DNA from: Shewanella abyssi | GTDB taxonomy: Bacteria; Pseudomonadota; Gammaproteobacteria; Enterobacterales; Shewanellaceae | Direction of reading: 5' to 3' | Assembly (NCBI RefSeq): GCF_023284025.1 | Contig: NZ_JAKIKR010000004.1 | Coordinates: 1-64,000 of the forward strand | DNA length: 64,000 nucleotides | Shown: positions 27,001 to 35,602 of the stretch, in pieces | Layout: each line of letters begins with the position of its first letter | Position numbering within the stretch: position 1 is the first letter of the stretch | Notes under the pieces: model-generated | Seen by the model: the letters and a program-made list of their open reading frames with translations, nothing else | What the model was told of the DNA's origin: nothing | Databases searched by the model: none | Made by a program: the position numbers and the translations under genes

Positions 27001-28203
27001 GACAACTAAGACACCCAGAATTGTATAGGTAGATATCCTCTACTAGGCTTTAGTTAAGGCTGAAGAGAGGAGTTTGTTATGCCAACGCCAAGAAAAGCAT
27101 TAGTAAGCTTGGAGGATACACCTTATTATCATTGCGTAAGCCGCTGTGTTAGAAAAGCTTTTTTGTGTGGGATTGATAATCACACTGGGCAATCCTATGA
27201 GCATAGGAGGGACTGGGTCGAAAGTCGACTGTTGCAGCTGGCTGAAGTGTTCGCAATCGATATTTGTGCTTTTGTTGTGATGAGTAATCATCTGCATCTT
27301 GTATTGCGGGTAGATGCTGAGTTAGTTAAAAGCTGGTCAGATATTGAGGTTGTTTCCCAATGGCAAAAGCTGTTCAAAGGCGATAGCCTTAATCACGACT
27401 TTGTTAAAGCTGAAGCTCTTGAATCTTATCAACAAACCATCATCAATAAGCGGCTGAAAGAGTATCGCTCGCGACTGATGGATATCTCCTGGTTTATGCG
27501 GGCGCTTAATGAACCGATTGCTAGAAAGGCCAATGCGGAAGATAAGTGTAAGGGGCGGTTTTGGGAAGGGCGCTTTAAGTCCCAAGCTCTGCTTGATGAT
27601 GCTGCAGTACTGGCTTGTATGGCCTATGTTGACCTGAACCCAATTCGAGCAAAGATTGCTACATCGCCTGCCACCTCAGATTTCACCAGTATCCAAATGC
27701 GAATTAAAGCCGCTGTTAAAGGCGAACAACCTAAATCACTACTCCCTTTTGCGGGTGATGAGCATCAAGATACACCTAAAGGACTAATGTTTAACGCAAA
27801 AGATTATCTACAACTCGTAGATGATACGGGTCGAATTCAGCGCCATGATAAACGAGGTGCTATCAGTCAATCATCACTGCAACTGCTGCAGCGCTTAAAT
27901 ATTCCTGCAGAAAACTGGCTCAAGATGACAGCAGAGTTTACGACCATTTTTAAAGGTCCTGTTGGAAACACTCAAGAGCTATCGGCTTATTGTGAGCATC
28001 TTGAACGTAAACGAAGGCAAGGTGCCGCCAATTGCCACCGATGGCTAGATTGCACTTAGTTACCAATAAACTGAGCTATCTTTAGCACTTTTTTACCCCA
28101 CTACCAAACAGATGTTTGGGATTTCTACTGTTTGATTTTTAAGTAAATGGGTGACATTACACTTGCATCTAAGTAAAAGCTCTTTACTGTGCGCATATGT
28201 GGT
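27001..28203 (+). mobile_element. RAYT-type element, copy 2 (tandem)
   Basis: A direct repeat of 25798-27000 at an offset of exactly 1203 bases. Only a couple of base differences are visible, in the leader (AGAATTG versus AAAATTG, GAGGAG versus GAGGGG). The right end abuts unrelated sequence. It likely arose by very recent duplication or tandem insertion. Confidence 0.9.
27079..28059 (+). CDS. REP-associated tyrosine transposase (Y1), copy 2
   Basis: 326 residues, identical in protein sequence to copy 1, with the same HUH motif (SNHLHLVL), WEGRFKSQ signature and start context. Both copies look intact and could be expressed. Confidence 0.92.
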   Translation: MPTPRKALVSLEDTPYYHCVSRCVRKAFLCGIDNHTGQSYEHRRDWVESRLLQLAEVFAIDICAFVVMSNHLHLVLRVDAELVKSWSDIEVVSQWQKLFKGDSLNHDFVKAEALESYQQTIINKRLKEYRSRLMDISWFMRALNEPIARKANAEDKCKGRFWEGRFKSQALLDDAAVLACMAYVDLNPIRAKIATSPATSDFTSIQMRIKAAVKGEQPKSLLPFAGDEHQDTPKGLMFNAKDYLQLVDDTGRIQRHDKRGAISQSSLQLLQRLNIPAENWLKMTAEFTTIFKGPVGNTQELSAYCEHLERKRRQGAANCHRWLDCT

Positions 28204-28275
28204 AAATCTAGCCTGAAAATGAGTAGATTTATTTCCCATACGATACTGATTGAAGGGATCATCGCTATTGAAAAT

Positions 28276-28335
28276 TATTTTGGATGTCTTGGTTTTCGAT
28301 AGCGATTGAAAATTATTTTGGGTGTCTTGGTTTTC
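28276..28335 (-). repeat. Two inverted copies of the RAYT left-end sequence
   Basis: The segments at 28276-28297 and 28314-28335 (period 38) both end TGTCTTGGTTTTC. Read on the other strand they start GAAAACCAAGACA[C/T]CC, close to the left end GACAACTAAGACACCC of the elements to the left. So the tandem array is bracketed by the same motif in inverted orientation. Confidence 0.65.
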
Positions 28336-28368
28336 TTCTTAACGGCTGGCTAGTGGGTATTTGCGAAG

Positions 28369-28409
28369 AATGGGCTCAAAGTCTACGGTTTTCTCCGAGC
28401 CCATTTTTT
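28369..28409 (+). terminator. Terminator-like hairpin
   Basis: AATGGGCTC (28369-28377) pairs perfectly with GAGCCCATT (28397-28405) and a T-run follows on the plus strand. It may end read-through transcription from the RAYT elements; it could also end the minus-strand gene that stops at 28478. Confidence 0.6.
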
Positions 28410-28477
28410 CATGTCAAAGCACTAGATTTACAGTTCTGCACTCTCATTCGAAAGGTTAGAGTCGTGGTTCACGGCTT

Positions 28478-29620
28478 TTACATGTTTACTGAATGCAATA
28501 ACTCCTCTCTGGTTAGATCACCTAAGCCTAAAGAGGCTAAGGTTCTACCTTCTTTATAAAAATCTCTTGATAAAATACCGCCACACATCTCAATCAAACG
28601 ATTACATTCAGGCATGTTAATGCCTAATTTGTCACCTAATGAAGATAATAACACCAGCCCCATAGGAACATCTTCAGTGATGTATCTATTGTCGAAACTA
28701 TATGGGCCAGGAGGTGATGAAATTTTATAGCTTTCAAAAACCTCTCTAGGATCTTGGTTAAGATCTTCCTCATTTCTAAACAAGCATGCTTCTAGGTAAG
28801 GGATCGGTTCACATCCAAGGGCTGATAACACCGCCATTTTTTCAGCGTCCAATTTATCTATCATTAGCCATGCCATGTCAGTTGAAAGGGCATCTCTGTA
28901 CATATATGGCACTTCGTCGGGGTGATGCTTTGCGCAGTACTCAAGCATCGGATACATGACATACTGGCCAATCGTGTGAACAATAATGTTGGGATTATGT
29001 AGCGCTGATTCGAATATATTTTTTCTAACTTTGGTCTTTGCTATGTCGTAGGCAGGAAACAAGCGGGATGCGATTGCCATTCCTTCTGCTGTTTTGCTGG
29101 CGGGGAAAAATGCTAGCGAATTTCGAGCATTTTTAAATAAAACTTTTACTGTACCGGGCTCAACCACTCTGGCGTCATTAGGGGTTGATTCACCTTCTGC
29201 AAATATCGGATTGTTATCGCAGAATTTATTATAGAAAATACTACCAGCGTACCCAGGGACTAAGATAACAAGTTGGTCATCGGTGAAGTATTTTGCAATT
29301 CTTTCAGCTAAAGCAGGATGGTATGTGGTTTGAATAAATATCATGATTACATCCGCCCCCTCAATCGCTGCTTCAGGGTCTCGCGTAATCATTTCTAATG
29401 GTTGAAAGGTTTTTTCGGCATCATCAGCGCTATCTGTAAAATGCCCATTTTTTGTGTTGTCGATACAGTATATTCCCTTATTTTTGACCATAGCCTCAAA
29501 ATGGTCATCATGGGTAATACGGTTCGAAGTCTTCAGTAATCTTACTTTATGTCCTGCCTCTGCAGCCATAAACGCACAAGCAGAACCAGCATTGCCAGCT
29601 CCAATTATGGTGATTTTCAT
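28478..29620 (-). CDS. NAD/NADP octopine/opine dehydrogenase-family protein
   Basis: 380 residues from the ATG at 29620, which has a strong ribosome site (GGAAGG) just upstream; a start 11 codons earlier is less likely. The N-terminal Rossmann motif MKITIIGAGNAGSA (GxGxxG at 7-12) leads the NAD-binding domain. The C-terminal helical domain has the family pattern NPNxIVHTIGQ...YMYRDALS...MAWLMIDKLDAE (compare octopine/nopaline dehydrogenases). These enzymes condense amino acids with 2-oxoacids; the substrates here cannot be told. It is alone in its orientation. Confidence 0.88.
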   Translation of the reverse strand: MKITIIGAGNAGSACAFMAAEAGHKVRLLKTSNRITHDDHFEAMVKNKGIYCIDNTKNGHFTDSADDAEKTFQPLEMITRDPEAAIEGADVIMIFIQTTYHPALAERIAKYFTDDQLVILVPGYAGSIFYNKFCDNNPIFAEGESTPNDARVVEPGTVKVLFKNARNSLAFFPASKTAEGMAIASRLFPAYDIAKTKVRKNIFESALHNPNIIVHTIGQYVMYPMLEYCAKHHPDEVPYMYRDALSTDMAWLMIDKLDAEKMAVLSALGCEPIPYLEACLFRNEEDLNQDPREVFESYKISSPPGPYSFDNRYITEDVPMGLVLLSSLGDKLGINMPECNRLIEMCGGILSRDFYKEGRTLASLGLGDLTREELLHSVNM

Positions 29621-30094
29621 TTTTCCTTCCCGTGGAATTTTATTATTATTCAAGGTGTTATCTTGTTTGAGCCCCTTGAAGATGTAAGCTCGTGGAAATA
29701 TGAAAATGTAGAATCTTAGAGATGTGGAAACTTAGAGATGTGAAGCATAGGAGATTGAACTGTACTAAAATGCTGCTGGATTCAAGTTGAATATGATTTT
29801 AATCACTTTAGTAATCCGCAGTAGCTCCGTTGTCAGTGTCTATTTTTCAGCCATTATAACCCATGCAGAGGCTGGCGTCATAAAGCATTAAAAATACAGA
29901 CATTCATTGAAGTTGGAGGGGAATTGGAACCACCTTTTGCTACCTGCATGACATCTTGCCAAATTGCTTAAGAGGAGAAAATACCAACGAAGGATATTAG
30001 ATTTTCTGAGTTAGTTTAAATTGTGACATTCATCGAGTTTTACTCTGTGTAAATAACATACGATTCAAAACTTATTTATTCTGAGAATTATAAG
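29621..30094. other. AT-rich intergenic region
   Basis: About 470 bases without a credible gene. CTTAGAGATGTG occurs twice near 29713-29745. Promoters for the opine-dehydrogenase-like gene and for the small Cys-rich gene should lie here; I cannot place them with confidence. Confidence 0.5.
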
Positions 30095-30400
30095 ATGAAA
30101 GCACTAAGTATATGTTTGTTAATTATAATAACGATGTTTTCTACTCTGGTGCTAGGCTCTACAGTTGAAAATCAGTCAGGTAGCCAAAGCGTCACTGTTG
30201 AATGTCATAAAGCTGATTTCCTGCCTGATAATACGTCCAAAACTAGTAATCTAGCTAATGAACTATCCTATAGCAAAGCAGATATTTCATTTGCTAAATA
30301 TTGCTGTAAAACATGTAGAAAAGGCAAAGCTTGTGGTGATACTTGTATCAGTAAAACTAAAGCATGCTATAAGCCTGAAGGTTGTGCTTGTAATGGTTAG
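30095..30400 (+). CDS. Secreted Cys-rich small protein
   Basis: 101 residues with a signal peptide (hydrophobic 4-20, cleavage near VLGS). The last ~32 residues hold eight Cys: CCKTCRKGKACGDTC, then a Cys-rich tail CYKPEGCACNG. I have seen similar KGKACGDSCI...PPGCACD tails in many bacterial proteins but know of no fixed function; a disulfide-rich or metal-binding module is likely. It stands alone. Confidence 0.75.
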   Translation: MKALSICLLIIITMFSTLVLGSTVENQSGSQSVTVECHKADFLPDNTSKTSNLANELSYSKADISFAKYCCKTCRKGKACGDTCISKTKACYKPEGCACNG

Positions 30401-30454
30401 TTGAAATAAATGGAGCCAGTGCAAATATGAATCTGACCCTGACCCATCTGGATG

Positions 30455-31033
30455 TTAGTAACCACAGTGCTGCCTTTCACATGGAATACCGTCGCCATCG
30501 CCGTCCATCTTGGTGTTGGGACAGTACTTGTTGTAATAGGTCGCTTCATCGCATGAGCGCATTTGGCTGCAGTGGGTTTTGCCTGCTTCACAGCGAAAGT
30601 TCTGCACTGGGTTAAACTTCATCTGCTCGACGTCTTTGTTGGTGAGTATCGGCGTTGCGGTCATCTCTTCGTACTTTTTAAAGCCGAATATGCCGAGGCC
30701 GAGCAGTACCAAAAGTGGAATGAGTAATCCTCTTGATGACTTAGGTTTCCGCTGACTATTGTGTTTGTGATGAGGGCTGTCATGGCGGCCGTTTTGCTTG
30801 GCGGCGATAACGGCTACGCCTTCGATATTGGCTTTTATCGCTTTGATCTTGCCGTCGCTCTGACACTCTGAGAAATAATTGATTTGGTCGCCGACAGCTG
30901 GCTTTCTTGCCATCTGCTTTAATGCTGATATGTGGATAAACACATCTCTGGCATTGGCAGCATCAGGCTTAATAAAGCCAAAGCCTTTGTCATCGTTCCA
31001 ACGAACAAGCTTGCCTTTTTCCATACTCTTCAA
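30455..31033 (-). CDS. Cold-shock domain / membrane / Excalibur fusion protein
   Basis: 192 residues from the TTG at 31033, supported by AAGGA seven bases upstream (an ATG at 31024 is the alternative). Residues about 4-70 are a cold-shock domain (GKLVRWNDDKGFGFIKP, RDVFIHISAL). A basic linker and one transmembrane helix (GLLIPLLVLLGLGIFGF) follow. The C-terminus is an Excalibur-type calcium-binding motif (DGDGDGIPCE) with paired Cys. The cold-shock domain would be cytoplasmic and the Excalibur part periplasmic. It starts 10 bases after the NERD gene ends, so the two form an operon. Confidence 0.88.
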   Translation of the reverse strand: MKSMEKGKLVRWNDDKGFGFIKPDAANARDVFIHISALKQMARKPAVGDQINYFSECQSDGKIKAIKANIEGVAVIAAKQNGRHDSPHHKHNSQRKPKSSRGLLIPLLVLLGLGIFGFKKYEEMTATPILTNKDVEQMKFNPVQNFRCEAGKTHCSQMRSCDEATYYNKYCPNTKMDGDGDGIPCERQHCGY

Positions 31034-31043
31034 GTTCTATTCC

Positions 31044-32030
31044 TTAGACTATCTGTTGGCCAAAGCTGCACTCTTGGCAGTTGAGACTATAGGTTTCTTG
31101 TCGTTTTTGTACTTTGGTATTCTTGCTTTGGCACTTTGGGCAGGCCTGTTTCATCGGCGTGTTCTTCGTGCACTGATTACATTTTATGTAATAGCCAAAC
31201 TTGCCATACATTGGGGTGATGTTGTTTGATTCTCCACAATGCTTGCAGCATAAAGCTGACTGAATATTGGTTGTGGTTACAGTGGAAATACCTGCTTGAA
31301 CAAGAGACTGTGGTGTTGTCACTGAAGCAGGTATTGGTTGGATAGGGCTTGAGACTGCTGCTAGTTTGGTCGTCGCTTTAGTATCTATATGCTGGCTGAC
31401 TAAGAATGAACCTATTGAATCTAGTTCCGCTTGATTAAAGTCAGGGCGAGTATCGTTAAAGTTAACCGCTCTCATGAACTTATTTTTGATGTTCATGATT
31501 CTATTTAATTTCTCTACCAAAAATTCAGATTTTACCAGCTTGTCAGATATCGAAGTTGGCATGGACTCTCTATCGATAACGGCGTTGCTAGATATGGCAC
31601 AAAGATGATCCCATCTACGTAGGTTGAACCCTTGCTGCTTTATGCCTAGTAACTTACCAATGATCTCACTGCGATGATGTTTCAACAGCTCTTTAAGGAG
31701 AGCTTGTTGTAACTCAACTTGTTTGATGGGCGAGGGCATGCCTGACCACTGCTTGTTATAGCTGCGAGTCCACTCTTGTTGCTTGTTTACTTTCACATGG
31801 CCTTTAATACTTTTAGATTCAATCAGTACAAAGCCATAGGGGTAAATGATCAAATGGTCTATTTGTGCGGTTTCATCATTAAAGCTGAACTTAAAATCAT
31901 TAATGACCAGTACTTCTGGGTGATCTTTAAAGGCGCGGCGAAGAAAAAAGGCGACATTTTGCTCTTGCTTGAGGCCTGCAACTGCTTGTGGCGATTGGGC
32001 GTTTTGAGGTGACTTAGTCTTAAGAATCAT
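31044..32030 (-). CDS. NERD-domain protein with C-terminal zinc ribbons
   Basis: 328 residues. The N-terminal ~130 residues form a NERD nuclease-related domain: DHLIIYPYGFVLIESKSIKG shows the D...E-x-K core. A middle helical region is followed by a Ser/Thr/Pro linker and two zinc-ribbon-like parts: CCKHCGES...CNQC and CPKCQ...CQEC, resembling topoisomerase-type zinc fingers. It may bind or process DNA; no substrate is known. It is first in an operon with the cold-shock/Excalibur gene. Confidence 0.88.
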   Translation of the reverse strand: MILKTKSPQNAQSPQAVAGLKQEQNVAFFLRRAFKDHPEVLVINDFKFSFNDETAQIDHLIIYPYGFVLIESKSIKGHVKVNKQQEWTRSYNKQWSGMPSPIKQVELQQALLKELLKHHRSEIIGKLLGIKQQGFNLRRWDHLCAISSNAVIDRESMPTSISDKLVKSEFLVEKLNRIMNIKNKFMRAVNFNDTRPDFNQAELDSIGSFLVSQHIDTKATTKLAAVSSPIQPIPASVTTPQSLVQAGISTVTTTNIQSALCCKHCGESNNITPMYGKFGYYIKCNQCTKNTPMKQACPKCQSKNTKVQKRQETYSLNCQECSFGQQIV

Positions 32031-32437
32031 TTATCAGTAGTATCCATTCTCTGCTTTTGGCTAAGCAGTTTGATAAAAATCAGCTTTATAATACATAGTC
32101 TTAGTATAAAAAAGCTACTGTAAAAGAGGGCGTAGAGTTAACTTTATGCTATGAAACGCTAGCATATGTTGCTTGTACCTGAGAGCGCGGAGTCAGAAAA
32201 ATAGGCCTGCCACAAGAATGGCTTGATCTTTTGAGCCATGAATTACAGTGGCTGGCGATAAATATCTTCGAGAGAATGCTGTAGATGACGAGTTTAATGA
32301 GTGGAATAGCATTACAATGGCTAAACAAGACAAGATTGGACTAAATAGTCACTTGTGCACATAAGCTTGTTAATTTTTAGGGCATAGATAAAACTCATGG
32401 CCCTTTTTTTTGAGATATACATTAGTGAGGGTTTAGC
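32031..32437. other. Intergenic region with a possible attenuator-like hairpin
   Basis: No convincing gene. At 32378-32411 an AGGGC-AT / AT-GGCCCT stem with a one-base bulge is followed by eight T and lies 27 bases before the DnaJ-like start. It could terminate upstream rightward transcription or act in the leader of that gene. Confidence 0.5.
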
Positions 32438-33352
32438 ATGTCTAAACAAGATTATTACCGCGTGCTAGGTGTTTCAAAGGCCTCCTCAAATCAAGAGATA
32501 AAAAAAGCCTATAAAAAGCTGGCGATGAAGTACCATCCCGATAAAAATCCTGATGATGCAGTGTCAGAAACCAAGTTCAAAAATGCTAAAGAAGCCTATG
32601 AAGTACTGACTGATACTGACAAGCGCCAGCAATATGATGATTTTGGTCATGATTCGTTTGTAAACAATGGTCAGGATGGACATCGTTATAGCCAAGGCGG
32701 GTTTAACGATATGTTTGGTGCAGGGTTTCGTCAGCGTGAACGTGGATTTGGTGGTCAAAGCTTTGATGCCAATGATTTTGAAAGTATGTTTTCTCAAGCA
32801 AGGGGGGGGCGAAATCGAACTCAAAAAGGGCAAGATAAAGAGTTTGTGTTCACTGTAGACTTTGTTGATGCGGTGCAAGGTGCTGAAAAAGTTGTTGAAT
32901 TACCGGTTAATGGCGAAACTAAAAAAATAAAGGTTAAGATCCCTGCTGGTATTAAAGACGGTGAGAAAATACGCTTCACCGGCAAGGGTGGTGCAGGAGT
33001 GCATGGTGGGGCTGCAGGTGATCTATTGTTAACGATCGCTACCCGCAAACATGAGTTTCTTGAACGCGAAGAAAACGATCTGATTTACACCACTGTTGTC
33101 GATATGGTGACGGTGGCGCTGGGTGGCGAGATAGAAGTCAACGTATTGGATAAGCGCTTTAAGCTTAAAGTGCCAGCAGGGACTCAACATGGACGTAAGT
33201 TCAAGATAAAGGGTAAAGGTGTTACGGATCGTAAAGGAGTGACTGGTGATTTGTTTGTTCAAATTAAGGTAGAAATTCCGCAGGATCTATCTGAACAACA
33301 ACGTTCATTACTCGAACAGTTCAAAGCTTTAAAGGAAATTAGTACACTTTAA
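32438..33352 (+). CDS. DnaJ-class co-chaperone (CbpA-like)
   Basis: 304 residues. The J domain (1-70) has the HPD motif at 33-35. A Gly/Phe-rich linker (about 75-125) and the two beta-rich C-terminal substrate-binding domains follow (VELPVNGETKKIKVKIPAGIKDG and the second KVPAGTQHGRKFKIKGKG). There is no zinc-finger domain, so it is a type II protein like CbpA. It stimulates Hsp70 (DnaK) ATP hydrolysis. No cbpM-like partner is next to it. Confidence 0.93.
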   Translation: MSKQDYYRVLGVSKASSNQEIKKAYKKLAMKYHPDKNPDDAVSETKFKNAKEAYEVLTDTDKRQQYDDFGHDSFVNNGQDGHRYSQGGFNDMFGAGFRQRERGFGGQSFDANDFESMFSQARGGRNRTQKGQDKEFVFTVDFVDAVQGAEKVVELPVNGETKKIKVKIPAGIKDGEKIRFTGKGGAGVHGGAAGDLLLTIATRKHEFLEREENDLIYTTVVDMVTVALGGEIEVNVLDKRFKLKVPAGTQHGRKFKIKGKGVTDRKGVTGDLFVQIKVEIPQDLSEQQRSLLEQFKALKEISTL

Positions 33353-33428
33353 ACTGCGTGGAAGATCAGGCCTGAAGCATTGACCTCAACTATATTCTGC
33401 AATTTTTCTCTGATCACGTTTATCGTGA

Positions 33429-33461
33429 GCCTAGCTCATCCATGTGCGTGATGAGCTAGGC
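33429..33461. terminator. Perfect hairpin between dnaJ-like and small gene
   Basis: GCCTAGCTCATC (33429-33440) pairs perfectly with GATGAGCTAGGC (33450-33461). There is no clear T-run on either side, so a terminator role is likely but not certain. Confidence 0.55.
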
Positions 33462-33480
33462 AGACAATATCACTAAGCTA

Positions 33481-33684
33481 TTAGGATGCGGTGTCGGTCG
33501 TTTTTCCCCTGCACTTTCCTCTGGCAATAGGAACTAGGTTTCTTAAATCTTCCACTAAGTCACTGTCGGCCCGTAAGCTGGCCTGAGTATGATGACTGCA
33601 ATTTAAGATGGTTCTAATCAAAATGTCTTTGGCATTTTTAATACACGTTTCAGTTATGTTTATTACAATTGATTGCTTTGTCAT
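33481..33684 (-). CDS. Small hypothetical protein
   Basis: 67 residues from the ATG at 33684 (three codons inside the longest frame). The sequence has a natural amino-acid mix but no motif or signal peptide, and the ribosome site is weak. It is divergent from the next gene with 33 bases between the two starts, which is tight. It may be real or chance. Confidence 0.4.
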   Translation of the reverse strand: MTKQSIVINITETCIKNAKDILIRTILNCSHHTQASLRADSDLVEDLRNLVPIARGKCRGKTTDTAS

Positions 33685-33717
33685 GTATTTCAACCGTTAA
33701 AAGAGAGAATCGTTAGC

Positions 33718-34122
33718 ATGGATACACAAAATTCAAACTCGACTCGCCGCAAGCCTTTGATTGCACTCGGTGTTATCGCATCTATAGTGATGTTTTTTTT
33801 GCTGTTGTTAATGGTGATGCCTAAAGGTTTTAAAGCAACCCACGAACAGATTGGTAGCGGAGTTCCTGTGTTGGTGTTTGTCTATGATCCCAACATTACC
33901 GTGAGTAACAGCCAGACGGAACAGATGAATGAAGCCCGTGCTCATCTAGGCGACAATGTGCTGTTTCTCCTTGCCAGAGTGGATACCCCCGAGGGAGACC
34001 AACTGATTGCTAAATACCGCGCAGGCTCTGCTGAACTTTTACTCTTTGATCCAGCGGGTAAGCTCATTAAAAGGCAGTTTGCGGTGAAAAGTGCTAACGA
34101 GTTAATTCAGTGGGTACGCTAG
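33718..34122 (+). CDS. Membrane-anchored thioredoxin-fold-like protein without CxxC
   Basis: 134 residues from the ATG at 33718; the frame further upstream overlaps the preceding gene and adds no feature. One transmembrane helix (about 13-33) precedes a domain that looks like a thioredoxin fold: VLVFVYDPN, then VLFLLARVDTPEG, then ELLLFDPAGKLIKRQ. The usual CxxC is absent (YDPN at its place), so a redox role is unlikely; such degenerate folds may serve as binding domains. Confidence 0.65.
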   Translation: MDTQNSNSTRRKPLIALGVIASIVMFFLLLLMVMPKGFKATHEQIGSGVPVLVFVYDPNITVSNSQTEQMNEARAHLGDNVLFLLARVDTPEGDQLIAKYRAGSAELLLFDPAGKLIKRQFAVKSANELIQWVR

Positions 34123-34435
34123 AGGAGTCGTACTGTAGACCAAGGTCAAAGTGCCTTAATTAGCCTTACCTCGTTGGCTGCTCATGCAGCCACTGTATTT
34201 GTTCCCGTGCCACAATACGATGCCAAAGATCTGCATTAGATTAATCCTTAAGTTCAAAAAGTAATTGTTGAAAATCCCTGTAGTGTTAAAATGCGCTCGG
34301 CAAGTCCAAGGACTGCTTTTAAGCGAGTTGTGTGGTTGAAAAGTTCGGGTGCTAAATGACTTTGCTTAACCCTTTTTCAAGCAACATATCGCCTCCCTTT
34401 TGGCCCATTCTTCATTATTATTTAATAGAGCGTTT
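34123..34435. other. Intergenic region
   Basis: Contains a stable hairpin, GGCTGC-TCAT-GCAGCC (34176-34191), which may end the upstream gene. Otherwise nothing is recognised; a promoter for the barrel gene should lie near its right end. Confidence 0.45.
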
Positions 34436-35602
34436 ATGAAACGGATTTTATTATTAACCTTATTTGCTTTTTCCAATGCCGCTGTTGCTGTTGAACCTCT
34501 GTTTGAAACCCCTGAGAATATGGAACCGACCTGGGTCGATGACATCTTGTCAGTGTTTGGTGCTGACGGTGAGTTTGATGAAAGCAAAGCCATTGATATG
34601 AGTTATCTGCCGACGGCGTATTACACCCCAGAGAAGAAGTTTGGTGTGGGTCTGTTGATGGTGGGCTTATATAAAACTGACGGTGCATCGAGTGAAGAGC
34701 AGCCGTCATCGTTAGTGTTGAATTCGTTCGTTTCGATGAATAACTCTTATGGTGTTGAAGTTGAAAACATGACTTTTTTCAACGGTGGCAAGCAGCGATT
34801 ATTGCTGGGGCTAGAGTTATATAATGAAGCTGCTGTGTATTATGGTCAGGGTATCGAACAAGGCAATATCGATACGAATCATCATGAGTTTGAAGAGCAA
34901 CTATACAGTTTCAAACCTCGTTGGATGACTGAAGTTGCTGATAATTACTTCCTCGGTGTGGGCGCTAATTTGACCTACGCCAGTGCTGATAAGTTAGAGG
35001 TGGTGGAAACGGGCGTACCAGTAGATGCGGACACTGTTTTACCCAGCAACTTTAGTTCAGGTATCGTTGTTACCAGTATCTATGATTCGCGAGATTACCG
35101 CTTAAATGCGACTAAGGGCTGGTTGTTTCAAATCGACGCTGGTCTATATCAAAACAGCGAGTACTCGACGTTTTCCACTTATAACCTTGAGCTAGCAAAC
35201 TACATCGATTTGAGTTCAACATCACTACTGAGCTCTGCGCCAGGACTTATTGCATGGCAAGTGCAAGGACAGTTCACCGATGGCGATGTGCCTTGGAACA
35301 TGTTGCCGGACTTAGGCGGTTCCAGTGCAATGCGTGGTTATATCAAAGGCCGCTACCGCGACAAGCAGATGATGATGGGTCAAGTTGAATATCGTTTACC
35401 GATTTTTCAGCGTTATGGCATGGTCTTTTGGGGGGGAGTTGGTAGCGTAGCATCAAAGGTGAGTGATTTGAGCGAGGAGCTAATGACCTCTTATGGCACT
35501 GGTTTCCGTTTTAAAATCAAAGACAATATCAATTTACGTCTTGATGTTGGCGTCGGTGAAAATGAAACCAACTTCTACCTTAATGTGAATGAAGTATTTT
35601 GA
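34436..35602 (+). CDS. Outer-membrane barrel protein (surface antigen D15/BamA C-terminal type)
   Basis: 388 residues from the ATG at 34436, opening a signal peptide cleaved near AVAVE. The rest is beta-barrel-like, with the Omp85-type motif GGSSAMRGYIKGRYRDKQ and the following strand MMGQVEYRLPIF, and it ends in Phe as outer-membrane barrels do. POTRA domains are missing, so it is a short relative rather than BamA or TamA. It overlaps the next gene by four bases. Confidence 0.88.
   Translation: MKRILLLTLFAFSNAAVAVEPLFETPENMEPTWVDDILSVFGADGEFDESKAIDMSYLPTAYYTPEKKFGVGLLMVGLYKTDGASSEEQPSSLVLNSFVSMNNSYGVEVENMTFFNGGKQRLLLGLELYNEAAVYYGQGIEQGNIDTNHHEFEEQLYSFKPRWMTEVADNYFLGVGANLTYASADKLEVVETGVPVDADTVLPSNFSSGIVVTSIYDSRDYRLNATKGWLFQIDAGLYQNSEYSTFSTYNLELANYIDLSSTSLLSSAPGLIAWQVQGQFTDGDVPWNMLPDLGGSSAMRGYIKGRYRDKQMMMGQVEYRLPIFQRYGMVFWGGVGSVASKVSDLSEELMTSYGTGFRFKIKDNINLRLDVGVGENETNFYLNVNEVF

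Larger units (their letters stand above)
28060..28477. other. Intergenic region after RAYT copy 2
   Basis: Contains the element's right end (to 28203), the two inverted repeats (28276-28335) and a terminator-like hairpin (28369-28409). A 91-codon plus-strand frame at 28284 shows no protein-like features and overlaps the opine-dehydrogenase gene, so I did not annotate it. Confidence 0.6.

Noticed and set aside
28284-28559. 91-codon plus-strand frame after RAYT copy 2
   Set aside because: Overlaps repeats, a terminator-like hairpin and the opine-dehydrogenase gene; no protein-like features.
29621-30094. tRNA or riboswitch in AT-rich spacer
   Set aside because: No cloverleaf, CCA end or conserved aptamer pattern could be found; I saw no tRNA or rRNA in the whole window.
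32564-32878. Minus-strand frame in the DnaJ-like gene
   Set aside because: Antisense to a clear J-domain gene.
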